A DNA stretch of 64,000 nt from Aotearoamyces nothofagi (taxonomy: Eukaryota; Ascomycota; Leotiomycetes; Leotiales; Tympanidaceae): the NCBI GenBank assembly GCA_015345905.1, contig JADDTR010000002.1, positions 496,001 through 560,000 of the forward strand. Direction: 5' to 3'. Both the position numbers and the translations under genes were made by a program. Of this stretch, positions 26,426 to 38,540 are shown one piece after another. The notes below the pieces were generated by a model. That model was not told the DNA's origin and did no database searches. It was given only the letters and a program-made list of their open reading frames with translations. Position 1 is the first letter of the stretch. Every line of letters starts with the position of its first letter.

Positions 26426-29400
26426 ATGGGTCCTCAATCGGAGGGAGGCCCAGCAGGCGACGGTCGTACATATGGGGGTTCGCCAGCAACCGGGCCTGAC
26501 AATCGATATCAGTCAGACCGCGATATTGACCCTGTGATGTTGAATCAACAGCATAGGCACCCAAATGCTAGATATAGCGCTGATAGAAGAGCACTTCTGC
26601 CGCCTGCGTCACCTGCAGCCAGTAGCCACGGCCAGGACAAGGACTCTGAGAACACCAAGGTGAGCGAAGAGCGGGAGCGCTCACGTACTCGAGGTAATAG
26701 AAAAGGAAGTGGTCAGCTGCGGCTTTGCAAAAAGTGCGGCGAACCGCTGACTGGGCAGTTTGTGCGTGCACTTGGCGGCACGTTCCATCTTGACTGCTTT
26801 AAATGCAAGGTTAGCAATGACCGATATATTGACTGTCCTGATAGTTCGTTTTAAAGCTGACTTGCATTTTAGGATTGTGGAGAAATAGTAGCTTCCAAAT
26901 TCTTCCCTGTCGACGAAGAGGAAGGTGAAGGACAGTATCCACTGTGCGAGACAGATTATTTCCGACGTTTAGATCTCATATGCCACCAATGTGGAGGAGC
27001 GCTTCGCGGATCATACATCACAGCTCTGGAACGCAAATACCACATCGACCACTTTACGTGTTCCGTTTGTCCTACGGTCTTTGGCGCTCAGGATAGCTAT
27101 TATGAGCACGATGGAAAAGTCTTTTGCCACTATCACTATTCTACAAAGTTTGCGCAGAGATGCAATGGCTGCCAAACGGCGATTCTAAAGCAATTTGTGG
27201 AGATTTTCCGCAATGGCCAGAACCAGCACTGGCATCCCGAATGTTACATGATTCATAAGTTCTGGAATGTGCGACTTGCTGAAGCTTCGAATGAACAGTT
27301 TGAACATCCTTTGCTCCCACAAGAAACCAGTGAAGCTGAACGCAATGCAGTGCGCATTGAAGAAGAGAGGATGGAAGAGAAAGTCTACCGGATATGGAGT
27401 GTTTTATCCACATTTGAGGAGTCTTCTGCTGCCTGCATATCAGATATGCTCCTGCACGTCAGTAATGGAGCTTATGTAGACGGGGTGCTGGTGGCGAAGA
27501 AGTTCATATGGCACGTCGACATTCTCTTCAATTCGGCGGACACGCTCGATGCGACAATGACGATTCAGGGAATGAAAGGTATGCACTTTCGTATGCTAAA
27601 ACCGGGATATATCATAGCTAATTAAATCTATAGGGCTGTCATATTCGAGAGAGGCGAAACTACTCTGCAAGAAGATTGTCGCTTTCTTCTCGCTTTTGTC
27701 TAAGACTCAGGAGACTGGTGTCCGGAAGTTAGGAGTTACACAAGAACTCCTCTCTCTCGTAACAGGTTTGGCACACTACTTGAAGCTCCTAATCCGGATA
27801 TGTCTTCAGGCTGCACTGAAGGTAGAGCGGGAGACGAAGGATACCGTTGGACTGAGCCATTTCCTTGACGATCTAACCGACATGGATTCTAGCAAGGAGG
27901 ATAGCAAGTCTCTCGAAGAAACCACTGGCACAACGGGGCTCGCTGGACCACACTCCGATCAATGTTCTCACTGCCAACGACCTATCGAAGATGAATGTGC
28001 TCGCAGCGGAGAGAGAAGATGGCATCTCATATGTGTATCTTGCAGTAACTGCTCTAGGGATCTCAACCACAACCTTGAAGATGCGCGGTGGAATGAGACA
28101 GAGCATCACCTGTACTGCAATACGTGCGAAGATCGAGTAGGAGGCGCTGCTACCGGGTTTGTCCACGTAACGAGGTTGCAGCAGTATGTATTTCTCCTGA
28201 GAGTCGCACTAGCAAGGCTACTTTCAATGTTGCGCAACAGTGGTACGCTCCCACATACATCTGATGATCCCAATTTAAACGGTTACGATTCAAAAGAAGG
28301 GCATCGTTTAGGCCGTGAGCTTGAACCACGCCTCCGAAATGATACTCGGTCAAAATCCTATGGCGGCGTGGTAGATGAGAATCCAAGAGAATCATCTTAT
28401 GAGAATACTCTTAACGATGTTCGTCGACTCAGGAGTACGCGCATGGACAAGCATCTTTCATCGACAATCAAGAAGGCTCGGACTTCGCGAATCATGGATG
28501 GCCCCGAGGGTCGAAGCGCAAGGCCAGGTTCTGCTGGTGCTGATGGTTCTGATTCTAGAAGCAACGGCTTTCATATCGAGGAGGATCATGATATCAACGG
28601 AGAACCGAGAGCAGAGCTTGTATTTGGCCATCAAGATGCACTTACTCTGGACGATATTCCCCGAATAGTCGCTGCAGAGCAAGCCAAGGAACAGCGACCA
28701 AATGCTTACAAACATGCTCGACATGAACTTTTTAGGACATCCGTCACAGAACCAAAGCTCCTCAATGGCCATCAGCGCAACATTTCTGGTGCACATGAAT
28801 TAGACGGACCTAATGTCGGAGGCGAGCCTTCGCCTCCACGCGGAGGTGGCACGAGATATTTCTCGGAGTTATCTGCGTTGGAGTATTTTATAGTTCGTCA
28901 TGTCGCTGTACTGTCTATGCAACCTTTACTCGAAGGGCATTTCACCCTGGAAGAGCTGCTTTCCCTGATCGAGACACGAAAACCCACCTTTTGGGATAAA
29001 TTCGGAAAGGCGTTCAAGAATGATGGGCGCAAGGGAGCCAAGAAGAAGGGCGTCTTTGGAGTACCACTTGACATTATCATCGAGAGAGATGGCGCTGACT
29101 CAACTGATGGTGTGGGACCTGGTACCTTACGCATTCCTGCCTTGATAGACGACGCTATCGCATGCATGCGTAAGATGGATCTCTCTGTCGAAGGCGTATT
29201 CCGTAAGAATGGTAACATAAAGCGACTGAATGAAACTGTAGCAGCTGTCGATAAGGATGGCTGCGAGGCTGTGGATTTGACCAAGGAAAATGTTGTACAG
29301 GTTGCAGCGCTACTCAAAAAGTACCTGCGTGAGCTACCGGACCCACTACTCACTTTCAAGCTTCACCGACTATATATCACTTCTCAGAAAATTGCCGATG

Positions 29401-30222
29401 AAACTAAGCGTCGGAGGGTCCTCCATCTTACCTGCTGTCTTTTGCCGAAAAGCCATAGAGACTGTCTCGAGATTCTATTTTGCTTTCTCAACTGGGCTGC
29501 TTCGTTCCATCAAGTCGATGAGGAGTCTGGAAGCAAGATGGATACTCACAACCTTGCCACTGTGATTGCACCTAACATCCTCTTCACAAATGCTAAGACT
29601 GCTGGCATGGATGACAGTTTCCTGGCTATTGAGGCAGTACACTCGCTCATTGAATACAATGACCAGATGTGCGAGGTATGTAAATGTACTTCTATTTGGG
29701 AGTATTGCTGGCTAATTCTTTTAACAGGTTCCGGAAGACCTGCTATCTATTCTCAACGACTCCTCGTTGTTTAATAATTCTAGCGATATCACAACAAAAG
29801 AGATTCTTAGGCGCTATGGCGATATTGGCAATAATGGTGATCTGAAACGTCATGTCGAGACCACCCAGCCACCCCTTAGCCGGTCTAAAGAGGGCAGTGG
29901 TCGCGCGCAAGCTCCAGTTGTAACCCGTGTCGATACAGACTCATCCCAAGCCAACGCTTGGCAGAAGGAGAGTAGCGTCCGCCATGTTCAGGAGAACTCT
30001 TTACCCTTCCGTGGTGGCCAAGGCAATCAGAATACTCCTCCCCAACAGTGGCAAGGCGCTGATTATGAGCATCCCTCACCGTATCCACATCGCGAGCGAG
30101 AACGTGCAGGCACACCAGACAGCCAGATTGAAAACGGAAACGGCAACCGAGGCTGGCGTCACTCGGGGTGGGGTGCTCGCCAGCAACAGAATGGCTCTCT
30201 TGGCGTTACTGGAGCGAACTAG
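26426..30222 (+). CDS. lrg1: LIM-domain Rho GTPase-activating protein Lrg1
   Basis: Exons 26426..26809, 26873..27578, 27634..29675 and 29728..30222 (introns 63, 55 and 52 nt) give 1208 residues. LIM1 (from Cys101, CKKCGEPLTG ... FHLDCFKC) spans the first intron; LIM2 (CHQCGGALRG ... CHYHY) follows, and LIM3 lies near 473-530 (CSHCQRPIEDEC ... CNTCED). The conserved ELLSLVTGLAHYLKLLIRI helix sits between. The RhoGAP domain (~836-1044) has arginine finger Arg887 in EGVFRKNGNIKRL and KYLRELPDPLL. The C-terminus is polar and disordered. Yeast Lrg1 and Neurospora LRG1 act on Rho1 at the cell cortex and hyphal tip, controlling glucan synthesis and polarity. The start has a good context (caccATGGG). 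Confidence 0.93.
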
Positions 30223-30914
30223 ATTTTTCAGTATACGACGGATTGATCAAAATTACGAATAATGCATTTCATTCTCTGTGGCTGGTTGCTTCGATGCACA
30301 AGAGCACATTTTTAAGATTCCCCGATGCAAGTTGAAGAAACCAGATTCTTCACTCCATGCATCTACTTTATGAAACGAGCTGTCAGAGTTCCACTATACT
30401 ACACTACAACTGTCCAAAAAATTACGCATATCACCGGTCACATGCGTTACATTTTCTTTTCATGCATCCACCACGGCGTTTGTCACCAGGCTCCTTACCA
30501 AACGGCTTTTCTGATATTAGGGAGACAAGGAGGTAGTTTGGAGTATTACTGGGCCTGGCATCATGACTCCCGATGAACTCGCTTTGATCTTTGTGATCTT
30601 GACGAAAGTGAGCTAAGGGTATACTTCTCTGAGTTAATTAGGATCGATGTTCAACTGTTTTGAGTCATGTGGCTAGCCTGCTTGGTAGGTAGCAATTTCA
30701 AATCAAGTCATACAAAAACATGCATACATATGGTGATTCTTGTTTTGCATATCATGAAATTGTATCGCGAGTCTATTGACTGCCCCTGACTGCCCCCAAC
30801 GCCCGGGTATGCTATTCATACGTAACCGTCCAATGTCATCCAATGCGATGCAATTGTCATCCCAACGTTGTGCGACTTCTAAACAAAATACGCTATATAT
30901 CATCTGGGGTGGGA
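30223..30914. other. Convergent 3' region, lrg1 to unknown protein
   Basis: About 690 bp without a convincing gene; presumably the two 3' UTRs. Confidence 0.45.
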
Positions 30915-32516
30915 TCACATTACAATAACTACCTCACCAGCTCCATCGACCCACGCCGATTCCAACCCCTTAATCCTCCGCTCACTAGCCAGGTAAATCA
31001 GGAGATAGGCATGTCCCACAACCTCACCCCAGCAATAAACTCTCCACCTGTCTTTGTCCTTATCCACAAGCACTTCATTCCCCTCATCAGCCACACCTCC
31101 ATTCGTATCCCCAGCCCAAGTCTGTATACCCATCATTCCGCCTTTCGAGCACCATACTCCCCATCCGGCCTTGCCCCTGCCAACATAGCCGCCCAAGAAC
31201 TTCCAGGCGCGCTCCTGGAGGCCAGCACCCCATGATGAGACAGGGATGGACCAGTAGCCACGCTCAAAAGGCCGTAACGGACGCATTTGCTGTGTGGGAC
31301 GGAAGCGAGTGGAAAGTGACAGCTGGGTAGCAAGCTGGATAAGGGATGGGGTGATTAACGAGGAGGATGAAAGGTGAACTGTTGATGTTGGAGGTAAGGG
31401 AGGATGGATCTCATTGAGCTCAGCCAATGATTTGGCAACAGACGTAGCAAGTGTGGGCGGTGTTCCAGGGACAACAGCCTCGCTATCAAGACGTTTGCGC
31501 TTTAGTAGTGGCAATGATACTAGTGAAGCTGTAGGATTTGGAGGCGTGGTTCGCCGCTGTGGTTCAACGGATGGTAACGTTGATATTTTACGAAGAGCGC
31601 TGGAATCAGAATAAGACCTAGAGAGAGGCGGCGATAGCACTTGTGATAAGACGAAAGTGGGGGAGGCGAACGGTATCGTAATATTTGGCTCCTGTGTCGC
31701 CGGCGGCGAGGGACCGAGTTCTTCAGAATCCTGGATGATCAGGTGAGACAGCAAGTGACCAGGTCTGGAAGAGCCAAAGGATATTGGTGAAGAATCGGGG
31801 AAATCTCCACTGCTGCCGATATGAACCTGCGCAACTTCTTGGGTAGAATTAAAAGATGATTTTGCACCAGATCTGATGAAGTCAGGGCTCTCGAAGTGAT
31901 CTAGATATAGCTCCAGTACTCTTGTAGGGGAGGTGAACTCAGGGATGGCTCGGTTGTATGTGGATTGAGAATCACCCACAACACTTGGAGGACTCTGCCA
32001 CGATCCATCTTGGACAAAGGTCGATGGCCCTGGAGATCTGCCTGCTGACGATGGACGATCGAGACATGGTGCCACAGCCCCAAATATGGGAGAGTCTGCG
32101 TTGTCTAGAATGCTGTTGAAGGATGCTTGAGGAGAGTTTAGAGCCAGACTACTTCTGATAAATGAACGCGTTATATAGGTCTTTCGTACAGGAGATCGGC
32201 ATTGTGATCGGGCCTCCTTGTAGGAATCAAACTCGTTAACAGATAAATCGGCATTGCATTGTTCTCCTCGTCCATCATACGACGAGAGCAATAGTTCTGT
32301 CTGCAACTGGCTTGTGGCACCCTCGTCAACCTCTGACAATTCTACCTCGGGAGACCCATCATTACTTAACCTAAACAGATGGTTGCGCCTCAGAGGCTGG
32401 AAAGCCAGATATTCGGAGGCAAGTGCTCGGTATCGAGCATCATCTGGTCCTCTACTAGGCGCTGATACGTGGACCAATATTTCACAACTGCCACTTGCGC
32501 CTTCGTTCATGACCAT
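30915..32516 (-). CDS. Conserved fungal protein of unknown function (533 aa)
   Basis: A single open exon of 533 residues starts with MVMNEGASGSCEI. Residues ~40-400 are Ser/Pro-rich and probably disordered. The last ~120 residues are different: compact and aromatic-rich, with RPFERGYWSIPVSSW, RAWKFLGGYVGRGKAGWGVW, DRWRVYCWGEVVGHAYLLIY and a final WVDGAGEVVIVM. I recall this kind of C-terminus from other ascomycete hypothetical proteins but know no function. There is no signal peptide; VVGHAYLLIYLAS is hydrophobic but too short to call a membrane helix. An alternative start two codons downstream is equally possible. Confidence 0.75.
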   Translation of the reverse strand: MVMNEGASGSCEILVHVSAPSRGPDDARYRALASEYLAFQPLRRNHLFRLSNDGSPEVELSEVDEGATSQLQTELLLSSYDGRGEQCNADLSVNEFDSYKEARSQCRSPVRKTYITRSFIRSSLALNSPQASFNSILDNADSPIFGAVAPCLDRPSSAGRSPGPSTFVQDGSWQSPPSVVGDSQSTYNRAIPEFTSPTRVLELYLDHFESPDFIRSGAKSSFNSTQEVAQVHIGSSGDFPDSSPISFGSSRPGHLLSHLIIQDSEELGPSPPATQEPNITIPFASPTFVLSQVLSPPLSRSYSDSSALRKISTLPSVEPQRRTTPPNPTASLVSLPLLKRKRLDSEAVVPGTPPTLATSVAKSLAELNEIHPPLPPTSTVHLSSSSLITPSLIQLATQLSLSTRFRPTQQMRPLRPFERGYWSIPVSSWGAGLQERAWKFLGGYVGRGKAGWGVWCSKGGMMGIQTWAGDTNGGVADEGNEVLVDKDKDRWRVYCWGEVVGHAYLLIYLASERRIKGLESAWVDGAGEVVIVM

Positions 32517-33887
32517 GTTGCGAGGTAGAGATTGCGAACATCATTGCTGTCGCTCATGGCAAATGTGAGGCAATGTAGCAGAGCGACAGCGAGGTTGTCG
32601 TGACAATGCCAGGGGATGTTCCAGGCTGACAAAGCGGCCGGATTCTTACGATGTCACGACGTCAGTTATGAGGCAACAATTCTGGGTGCCTCGCGAGCAC
32701 TAGTGGAACATCGGAGACGGGTATTTGGAAGCTGCCACGGCGCCTTTTCAGTCTCACTTCTAAATTGCTGAATTGACGATGGATTTATGCTCTCTGCTCA
32801 CTACTCATCACAGGCACCCTAGACGCGTTGAATTCTCACATCGCTTTCGCAGCCCGTTCTTTACTCATGCCATATTAGAGCTCTGTTGGCTGTAGCTTAT
32901 ATATATCCACCGGCATGCAAAGGAAGTTGTGCTGCAGCATCGCTGGAGTTTCCAACGAAAGAGCAGATGGCGGCATTGGGGCTGAAGATGGAATAATCCT
33001 CTGCGATGTATTGTTGCAGGATTATTGCTCCCTCAAAGAGTCCTATCATCTGGAGTTCTCGTGTCCCAGACTCTTCCAGTTTCATACTTGTCGATGCAGT
33101 TAGAACCCGTGTTTGAGGGAAGCGAGGATGCTGCCAAAATCACGCCGACGAAGTCTGCATAATAATTCAACAAGGGGAAGACGATCCCTATCATCTCTAA
33201 AATCAAGGTTAAATAATCCCTAGATGTCTCGCCGCGTCGGATACGTTGCGTGATTGGTACTTGACTGAGCCAAGAAAATGATATTAAGAGCTGTTGTTTT
33301 TCAAGAGCTGCGCATACACCGTGAACCGCCGACAGCAACGGATTCTGTCCATCTCATACACACATGGATCTTCAGAGCCATCTTTACTGGCTGTAGGCCT
33401 ATAAAGAACCCTGCTACATAAGCCTAGCACTGTTTGGATGTGTAGCAACGATCATGATACTCTACTTCTACGTCTCCTATTGCTTCTATCGCTTGGTTCA
33501 TGACGAAAGAGCTGAGACCGCGCCTAAGATACATATTGGGCCCCTGGTTGGATCTACCAGATTCGACCATAATCTACGTCGAGGACGTGCAGTAGGTTTG
33601 CAAAGAATAAGATTCAACCGATGTTAGCAGGTTCGCGGACATGGCACGAGGATAGGCCGTGCTTGCTCTCATACTTACGACGTTCCATATCTGAATTTCT
33701 TATAAACTCAATCACTTTTTATAACTCCCTCAGCCTGTTGAACTAAGCAGTTGATATCCTAGATATTCTCTGATAGCATTTCATTCTTTCTGCTAGTCAG
33801 CCACGACATACACTCTTTCAATATCCTCTTGTTTTTATAAAGCACTTCCAGACACACCTTATTCAGAAAGTAATCATATCACTCACT
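32517..33887. other. Divergent intergenic region, unknown protein to GPI protein
   Basis: 1.37 kb with no coding frame above ~100 residues and no repeat of note. TATA-like runs occur near the right end. Confidence 0.45.
33832..33842 (+). promoter_or_regulatory. TATA-like element upstream of the GPI protein gene
   Basis: TTTTTATAAAG lies 46 nt before the start codon; other TATAA-like sequences occur near 33700 and 33718. Position and sequence are suggestive only. Confidence 0.3.
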
Positions 33888-34968
33888 ATGCGCTTCACTT
33901 TCCACTTTACCGTTGTGGCCGTAGTGTTATTTGCTACTTTTATTCAAGCTACCCAAGAGACGAAGTCGAACGACTACAGTGCCTCCAGCAGCTCGAGCCA
34001 CTCTCAGAATTTAAAAGTTTTCAGTCCGTCTAAAGACGCGTCTTGGGAGGCTGGAAATAAGCAACAGATCTCATGGGATGCATCTAGCTTGAAAGGACCT
34101 GTGAAATTGCATCTCTGCAAGGGAGGCGCAACGGATGACACTGATATTATCAAGGAGATAGCAAGTACGTGATATTACATCTCGTTGTCATCTTGCAATC
34201 CACTAACAGGCACTGTTAGTATCAATCGATAACAGTGGGTCATACTCGTGGGTCCCAGACAAGTCTCTTCCTTTATATGACAGTTACTCGATCATCATTG
34301 TGGATATAACGACAGTCATTATCATCTCTGATTCATTTACCATCTGGGCCTTGTCTGGTAGTAGCTCAAACTATGGTAGCAACTCACACTACAACAACAG
34401 CCTTGACACAACAACAGGGCATAAGAAAAGCCACAAAACGACATCCGGGGCAGTTTACTCCTCGGTAGTGAAATATACATCTGCAGAGCTCACTACTGCG
34501 GTAGTCACAGCAGCGGGCTCTAGCTCTGAATACAGCACTTCGACCTCAACCCAAACCAGTTTATCCGTGGAGACTCTGCAATCCACCATTGTGAGTAATC
34601 TCGTAGCTGATCTAGTCTTCATTAGACTTCGATTTCATATACTGACAACTCATCAGGTCGAAACGGCGGCCGCCTCCACTGCAGTCGACACTGCACTATC
34701 TTCACTTGTAGCCGAAACGGAAATAACCTCCATTACAGTCGGGACTGTGGTATCATCTGCTGTGGTTGAAACCGCAGTACTCACCAGCGTGTTATCTATC
34801 GCCACGCCACCATACGCAGCAGGAAACAACACAGCTGTGCTTGTGCCGAGCGGAACGGGATCAAGTTCGACTGCAGTATTCACTGGGGCTGCTTCCCGTG
34901 TTAGTCTCGGTGCGGCTTTCTCGATGACCGCAGGTGGAATTCTTGGGCTGGTTGTATTGCTCTTGTGA
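33888..34968 (+). CDS. Kre9/Knh1-like GPI-anchored Ser/Thr-rich cell-wall protein
   Basis: Exons 33888..34164, 34220..34590 and 34657..34968 give 319 residues. The N-terminus MRFTFHFTVVAVVLFATFIQA is a signal peptide. An Ig-like Kre9/Knh1 N-terminal domain follows (VFSPSKDASWEAGNKQQISW ... SIDNSGSYSWVPDKSLP). A long Ser/Thr/Ala-rich region comes next, then a hydrophobic C-terminus (FSMTAGGILGLVVLLL) typical of a GPI signal with the omega site near the preceding small residues. For intron 1, only the acceptor at 34219 keeps the frame; the earlier AG at 34209 leads to an early stop. Intron 2 (66 nt, GTGAGT...TCAG) has no stop and is a multiple of three, so retention would add 22 residues. Members are cell-wall or surface proteins connected with beta-glucan. 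Confidence 0.75.
34591..34656 (+). other. In-frame 66-nt intron of the GPI protein gene
   Basis: It starts GTGAGT, has an actgac branch-like site and ends TCAG. It is 22 codons long without a stop, so spliced and retained forms would both be translatable. Confidence 0.6.
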
Positions 34969-35554
34969 GAAAATATTGGTATTTCTAATTGCATATGGAG
35001 GTTTCGGTCTTGATTAGGCGAACGGCTCAATCGATTAAGGAGGGCTGCTCAGGAAGCACTTTTGTTGTGGCTGCACTAATACAATGTATAAATGTCTGTT
35101 CATATCTAGTGGTGTTTATTACTCAGGGCATTAGAAATTCGTGAATAGTGCAAATGCTGTTAGTCGGTTTCGTTCTTGGTGTACTTGGCAATTTATTTTC
35201 AACCTCAAATTTTAATTGATCCATTCACATATAATTTTAATGCCTCGCGAGCTTTAATTTTTAGTTCCAGATCGAAAGCCATGATTCTGATATTCTGCTT
35301 ACCATGCTTAAACCCAGCTGAGTATACCCTTCGATCTACAAAGCAGCCAATTACTATAAATGCAATTACCTTCAAAGTTGTTATCTACTCTGCTATACCG
35401 AAATGTCGAAATAAGATACAGTACATCCCGATAAGGTTAAGCGCACAATAATAGATAGATGACCCCAGATTTCGGGGATGAGCTTCTAGTTGCAAGCTCT
35501 CCCATTTTCCTTCTCCTACCTTACCTTTAAATCCAACTATTTTTTATCGACAAT
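34969..35554. other. AT-rich intergenic region, GPI protein to erg26
   Basis: About 590 bp, markedly AT-rich. An open frame of 91 residues (35176..35451) starts with an atypical codon context and has no recognisable motif. It may be only promoter. Confidence 0.45.
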
Positions 35555-36749
35555 ATGGCGCCAATTCCAGCAGCGACAAAGAAGCCATTGGGCAACGTCG
35601 TAGTGATTGGTGGTTGTGGGTTCCTTGGACACCACATCGTCGACCTTCTCGTGGAGTCCTATAATAGTAAAGTCTTCGTGGTCGATCTTCGGACAACACG
35701 GAATCGTAAACCTGATTCAGACGGAGTCAAGTATTTCGATTGCGACATCACGGACGTGGAGGCACTACTCTCGGTCTTCGAGGAGATCAAGCCTGATGTG
35801 GTTATCCACACAGCATCACCAGTAGCAGTTGCTGAATCCCCGAGGGAATTCCTATACAAAGTCAATGTAGATGGAACGAAAAGCGTCATCGAAGCTTCCC
35901 AGAAGACGGGTGCGAAAGCACTGGTTTATACAAGCTCCGCGAGTGTGATCAGCGACAACGTCAATGATCTCATCAACGCCGACGAGAGGTGGCCTGTTTT
36001 ACGAGGAAAAGCGCAGACAGATGCTTACTCCGAGACTAAGGTTCGACCATTACCATTACCATGCCATACACATTAAGCATTAAACATATCTAATATATTA
36101 ATAGGCTCTCGCCGAAGACATCGTCCTTGCAGCCAACCGTTCTGCCGAGTATCCAAAATTCCTCACAGCAGCCCTCCGACCCGCTGGTATCATGGGTGAA
36201 GGCGACGTACAGCTCGTTCCTGCAATGCTGGATCTCTTCTTCACTGGGAAAACCAACTTCCAAATGGGCGACAACAATAACCTCTTCGACTTTACGTACG
36301 TAGGCAACCTCGCACACGCACATCTTCTCGCAGCCCTGGCTCTCATCAGCTCCCACAATCTGTCTGGAGTGCCGCTAGACCATGAGAGAGTGGATGGCGA
36401 AGCTTTCATAATTACCAATGATGAGCCAATATATTTTTGGGATTTCCCACGAATGCTATGGAAGATCGCTGGACACAACAAGGGTACGGAGGACAACTGG
36501 GTCATCACTAAGGATATTGGAATACCGCTAGCGGCTTTTCTAGAAACAGTAGGAACTTTGATTGGAAAGCCATCAAAGTTAACACGAAGAGGTGTCAAAT
36601 TCAGTTGTATGACGAGGTACTACAATATCAACAAAGCAAAGCAAAGGCTTGGGTATAAGCCATTCATCAGCCTGGAGGAGGGTGCTACTAGAGCCGTTAA
36701 GTGGATCTTGGATGAGCGTGAGCGTGCAGGTGAGAAAAAGGAACAGTAA
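35555..36749 (+). CDS. erg26: Sterol-4-alpha-carboxylate 3-dehydrogenase (decarboxylating), Erg26-like
   Basis: Exons 35555..36040 and 36105..36749 (intron 64 nt, phase 0) give 376 residues, the usual Erg26 length. It is an extended short-chain dehydrogenase: the NAD(P) Rossmann motif GGCGFLG (residues 19-25), VFVVDLR, then the catalytic Tyr158 and Lys162 in YSETK; the intron falls immediately after the lysine codon. LRPAGIMGEGD and LFDFTYVGNLAHAH are typical of 3-beta-hydroxysteroid dehydrogenases. The reaction oxidises the 3-hydroxyl and removes the C4 carboxyl in C4-demethylation of ergosterol precursors at the ER, with Erg25 and Erg27. A paralogue serving secondary metabolism is the main alternative. 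Confidence 0.88.
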
Positions 36750-37094
36750 ACTCGGCATTATAGTTCGAGCTCTGAAATAAACTTGTGTAAGATATGATCC
36801 CCCTTAGCATAACACAGTAATTATCAAAGATGGAAAACAGACACCTGCGGCTTCAAGTTACAGATAAAGCCTGCCTGATTCTGCATGGTAAATTAATGCT
36901 TTCTTGAAGTGTCCCATCAATCTCAGACCGATTTCGCATGGTTATAGGTTCTAAATTTAACGAAAGTGTTTGCATACATCCATCCAAATTGGCACACCAT
37001 CAACTTCAATTTCAGACGGCCACACGCCTTCATAAACAATGCAAGATGGCACCACTCTTGTCTAGAACCATCTTCAATAAAAGAATGGAAAAGA
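36750..37094. other. Convergent 3' region, erg26 to SnoaL-like gene
   Basis: 345 bp, AT-rich, no gene seen. Confidence 0.45.
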
Positions 37095-38540
37095 TCATTC
37101 TCTATTCATTAGAAACGGGCACTCCGCTGGCGTAATGCGAACCATCTCTTCATGACTGACCCTCGTTTCATCAGTTGAAGGGCCGGTGGTGGTGACGATA
37201 TCCTTAGCTTCCGGGGTGGCATTCTCTACACTAGAGGTAAGTCGAATCCATGACTGACCGGAGGAAGAAGTTGGAGAAGATGAATGAGAGGATGCGTTGG
37301 AAGAATAGCTCGGACTGACAGCCAGAGCTTGCTTGAGGGCCTCGAGAGCGGCAGAGACATCCGCAACTAGCTTGTTGAGCTCGGTTGGGTTGGTCGTGAG
37401 CGGAAGGGGGACGTCGGCGAGCTGCCTGAGAGGTATTCCATCATTATAGATCTTGCGAGGAGGATTCAAATCGGGCGGCCCAGTTGGTGAGCTTGTATCA
37501 TCTATCTCGTCACTTTGGTTCTTGACAGCATGTCTATTGACAACTCTATCGATCTTACTGGTGGCGGAATGCTCGTCAGCAATAACAGCGGCTTCATTTT
37601 CAGCACAAGTATCCGAGGTCTTGTTAAAACCCTCATATAAGCTAGAAGACGGGCCATTGTCGGATGAGGGCTTGTGAGTTTCCTTGTTGGCAGTGCCGTT
37701 GGGAGCAATCTGGCGGAACATCTCGAGGGGATCGAACCACGTCTCAAGCTTCTGGATACGTATTTTGTCGTCGACATGTGCTATTGTTGTTCCTTGGATA
37801 TCGATGGGACCGCCATGAGCTTTGACCGTGACCTTTTCACCCTTACTAGACGTTGTATTAGAGGTTGATGTGGAACCTTTGGTATCGGAGCAAGTGCTTA
37901 CTCATTGAAGCTAACGTAGTCATTCTTCATTGTTCCCCAATGGCGCCATCTGAAAGCAACAACTGGTGGGCCGCTATACACTTCAAGGACCTCCCAAGCA
38001 AACGTTGGCATCATACGCTTGAAGGTCTTGTGGCTTGACGCAAAATCAGACGTCTCGGGGCTGTAGAACTCATTGGCGGCGATGACGGCGTTGTATGTCC
38101 CAACTTTGAGCATATGCTCTGCGGACTGCGGAGGACCACCATTTATAACAAAAGTATATGCATGAGGGTCAACAGTACGCCAGTCAGCCACATTGGACTT
38201 GAAAGAGGCCTCGATCTCCCAGTTTTTAACCAAGTTTTGCACCAGGAATGGAAGGCTGCCAACTTCGTGCGCCTTGCTCTTAGCTAGGGAGTGAAATTAG
38301 TATGTAATTGGCTTGACCATTTGTGTCGAGGTTATGGGCTAGAAATCATACAAGGTAAATAAGAAGGAAACGAAGGAAAGGCTTACTTTGCGCGTATACC
38401 TTACGTGTGTTGGTATAATCAGGAGCATGACCGTAACGCCAAGCGGCATTTACGTCCTTTAATACGGCATTAGGATCAGTGAGATAGTCGGCCAGTACTG
38501 GTGCCGTAGCAGAGGTAGCGTCGACATTGGTAGAGGCCAT
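37095..38540 (-). CDS. Probable NTF2/SnoaL-like domain protein (428 aa)
   Basis: Minus-strand exons 38387..38540, 37902..38283 and 37095..37845 (introns 103 and 56 nt) give 428 residues starting MASTNVDATSA. Residues ~10-240 are well ordered: LTDPNAVLKDVNAAWRYG, HEVGSLPFLVQNLVKNWEIE, a middle part with FAWEVLEVYSGPPVVAFRWR, and GEKVTVKAHGGPIDIQG ... WFDPLEMFRQIAPNG. The mix of long helices followed by curved strands with Phe/Arg/Trp reminds me of NTF2/SnoaL-like proteins, but I cannot name a catalytic residue, so the fold is inferred. The last ~190 residues are Ser/Thr/Pro-rich and probably disordered. There is no signal peptide. The second join (FN-D-KGEK) uses the only acceptor that keeps the frame. 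Function unknown. Confidence 0.65.

Noticed and set aside
34165-34209. Shorter first intron of the GPI gene using the AG at 34209
   Set aside because: It leads to a stop within a few codons; the AG at 34219 keeps the Kre9-like domain intact.
35176-35451. 91-residue frame between the GPI gene and erg26
   Set aside because: AT-driven composition and no recognisable family; a weak resemblance of the reverse strand to permease helices was not convincing.
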